Assembly (NCBI GenBank): GCA_018396565.1
Contig: JAGTQO010000027.1
Location: 1 to 6,494 of the forward strand
Source: Candidatus Bathyarchaeota archaeon
Lineage (GTDB): Archaea; Thermoproteota; Bathyarchaeia; 40CM-2-53-6; RBG-13-38-9
Length of the DNA stretch: 6,494 nt
Direction: 5' to 3'
Both the position numbers and the translations under genes were made by a program. The notes beneath the pieces are model-generated. The model did not search any database. It saw only the letters and a list, made by a program, of their open reading frames with translations, and was not told where the DNA came from. Within the stretch, counting starts at the first letter, position 1. Every line of letters begins with the position of its first letter. This document shows, in pieces, positions 5,230 to 6,494 of the stretch.

Positions 5230-6153
5230 ATGCATCATGTAGGGCAGATCAAGATAAAGAAAGGTATGAGGGTAAGGGAGATCATAAGGGAGATGGGTAA
5301 GGCAGGTGTTCTAGGAGCTGGTAGACTCGCAAGGGCCGTTGAGGTGACCAGAGAGATATTCAACGATGAAGATTACACCTGTCTTCTAGGATTGGCTGGA
5401 CCGATGGTTCCAGGAGGCCTCAGACAAGTTATCAGAGACCTAGTAGACAAAAACTACCTAGATGCAATAGTCTCAACAGGCGCAAACATCACACATGACA
5501 TCATAGAAGCTATGGGATACAGACACAAGACTGGAAGAATAGACGCCGACGACCCCACCCTAAGAAGGTTAGGGTTTGGCAGAATATACGATATAAACGT
5601 GGAGATGAAGGCTTTCGAAGCCCTCGAGAAAAGAACCTATAAAATTGTTGGGAATATTCCTGAAGACCTGAGGAGAAACATCTCAGGATACGAAATATTG
5701 TGGGAGATAGGTAAGAGGCTACGTGACGAAAACTCTATCCTGAAGACGGCGTACAGGAAGAATGTTCCAATAATATGCCCTGCCCTACATGATTCGATGC
5801 TTGGAATGAACCTATGGACATACAGCACATTTAAAACATTGAGAATAAACTTTTTCAAAGACCTCAGCAAACTCGTCGAGATTTCAACAGAAGCAAAGAA
5901 GGTTGGAGCAATAATAATAGGCGGAGGATTACCCAAACACCATCTACTCGTATCAAACACTCTCAGAGGAGGATTAGACGCAGCTGTCCAGATAACGATG
6001 GATAGACCCGAAGCTGGAGGATTGAGCGGAGCCCCCTTGGAAGAGGCGATAAGCTGGCGCAAGATAAAGGGAAAGAATAGGATAGTCAACCTTATCGGCG
6101 ACGCCACAATACTTTTCCCATTGATAGTTGCGGCGGCGACAGATGGAGGTTAA
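5230..6153 (+). CDS. dys: Deoxyhypusine synthase
   Basis: It uses NAD to transfer the aminobutyl group of spermidine to the conserved lysine of aIF5A (EC 2.5.1.46). The 307 residues are typical of archaeal forms. Landmarks are MGKAGVLGAGRLARA (22-36), LAGPMVPGGLR (55-65), STGANITHD (82-90), GGGLPKHH (231-238) and SGAPLEEAISWRKI (266-279). K278 in SWRK aligns with the catalytic lysine of the human enzyme (Lys329, within SWGKI). The KHH histidine pair and the C-terminal GDATILFPLIVAA are also family-typical. ATG 5230 (MHHVGQIKI...) gives the normal N-terminus; the preceding AGGCTGAG is only a weak Shine-Dalgarno. Placed directly after its protein substrate and 24 bases before SRP54, it is probably cotranscribed with both. 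The enzyme needs NAD, which the NaPRT encoded nearby helps to supply. Confidence 0.96.
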   Translation: MHHVGQIKIKKGMRVREIIREMGKAGVLGAGRLARAVEVTREIFNDEDYTCLLGLAGPMVPGGLRQVIRDLVDKNYLDAIVSTGANITHDIIEAMGYRHKTGRIDADDPTLRRLGFGRIYDINVEMKAFEALEKRTYKIVGNIPEDLRRNISGYEILWEIGKRLRDENSILKTAYRKNVPIICPALHDSMLGMNLWTYSTFKTLRINFFKDLSKLVEISTEAKKVGAIIIGGGLPKHHLLVSNTLRGGLDAAVQITMDRPEAGGLSGAPLEEAISWRKIKGKNRIVNLIGDATILFPLIVAAATDGG

Positions 6154-6177
6154 AGATTCGGAGGCAATCGAACCCCG

Positions 6178-6494
6178 TTGAGCGCCCTAGAAACCCTAGG
6201 CAGATCCCTAAGCGACGCCGTCAGAAGGATCTTGAGGCTTCCAGTAATCGATGAGAAGGCTGTGAAGGAGCTTGTTAAGGATCTCCAGAGGATCCTTCTA
6301 GCAGCAGATGTCGACGTGAACCTTGTCCTACAAATCTCAAAGAATATAGAAGCCAGGTCTCTGAAGGAGAAGTTACCGCCCGGAATATCTCGAAGGGAGC
6401 ATGTGATAAAAGTCCTATATGAAGAACTTACGAAACTTCTCGGTGAGAAGCCTGCTAAGTTTGACCTTGAACCTGGCAAGGCAAATATAATAAT
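6178..6494 (+). CDS. srp54: Signal recognition particle protein SRP54, N-terminal part (runs off the window)
   Basis: SRP54 is the GTPase of the signal recognition particle. It binds signal peptides and 7S RNA and delivers ribosomes to FtsY at the membrane. Only 105 residues are visible: the four-helix N domain, with LGRSLSDAVRRIL near the start, LQRILLAADVDVNLV (36-50, matching the family's ALLxADV motif) and PPGISRREHVIKVLYEELTKLLG (67-89). The G and M domains lie beyond the right edge. The start is TTG 6178, the only usable initiation codon between the DHS stop and the N domain. GGAGG at 6160-6164 precedes it by 13 bases, longer than usual. The paralogue FtsY shares the N domain fold, but the short N-terminus without an acidic extension favours SRP54. 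Confidence 0.93.
   Translation, partial: MSALETLGRSLSDAVRRILRLPVIDEKAVKELVKDLQRILLAADVDVNLVLQISKNIEARSLKEKLPPGISRREHVIKVLYEELTKLLGEKPAKFDLEPGKANII

Noticed and set aside
5637..6107. Minus-strand open frame opposite deoxyhypusine synthase, 156 residues
   Set aside because: It is antisense to motifs that identify DHS (KHH, SWRK) and shows no domain.
6150..6479. Minus-strand open frame opposite SRP54, 109 residues
   Set aside because: It is the antisense shadow of the SRP54 N domain, whose plus-strand translation is clearly conserved.
1..6494. CRISPR array, insertion sequence, tRNA or rRNA
   Set aside because: There is no regularly spaced repeat, no transposase or terminal inverted repeats, and no T-loop or rRNA-like pattern in the intergenic stretches on either strand.

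Overview
The window is archaeal chromosomal DNA. The evidence is the gene content: a translation factor aIF5A with its deoxyhypusine synthase, an archaeal-type SRP54, the ribosome-maturation nuclease Nob1, and an archaeal-type nicotinate phosphoribosyltransferase with a C-terminal zinc knuckle. TATA-like boxes, Shine-Dalgarno motifs and several TTG/GTG starts agree. The membrane-anchored zinc-ribbon tail and the style of the proteins suggest the Thermoproteota (TACK) side, possibly a Bathyarchaeia-like lineage. That placement is inference; there is no rRNA or other decisive marker in the window.

Layout. (1) 1-193 (+): C-terminal end of a protein with one membrane helix and a zinc ribbon. (2) 194-348: AT-rich promoter region with direct repeats and palindromes. 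(3) 349-3055 (+): a tight three-gene unit of a six-helix membrane protein of unknown function, nicotinate phosphoribosyltransferase (NaPRT), and a VTT/DedA-type membrane protein. The first two are a few bases apart and the last two overlap. (4) 3056-3124: short convergent gap. (5) 4500-3125 (-): NAD kinase followed by Nob1, joined by an ATGA stop/start overlap. (6) 4501-4799: a roughly 300-base divergent intergenic region with promoters facing both ways and unexplained inverted repeats. (7) 4800-6494 (+): aIF5A, deoxyhypusine synthase (DHS) and SRP54, the last cut by the window edge.

How the genes fit together. NaPRT makes nicotinate mononucleotide from salvaged nicotinate, and NAD kinase turns the finished NAD into NADP, so two steps of pyridine-nucleotide metabolism lie in two convergent operons. 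Nob1 cuts the 3' end of 16S rRNA. DHS modifies Lys35 of the aIF5A encoded just upstream of it, and SRP54 targets nascent membrane and secreted proteins. The right half is therefore a translation and protein-targeting block.

Most of the window is conserved housekeeping. I see no mobile element, CRISPR array, tRNA, rRNA or defence system. The least explained parts are the structured 4541-4740 region, the repeat-rich 225-340 region, and the unknown membrane protein that heads the NaPRT operon.
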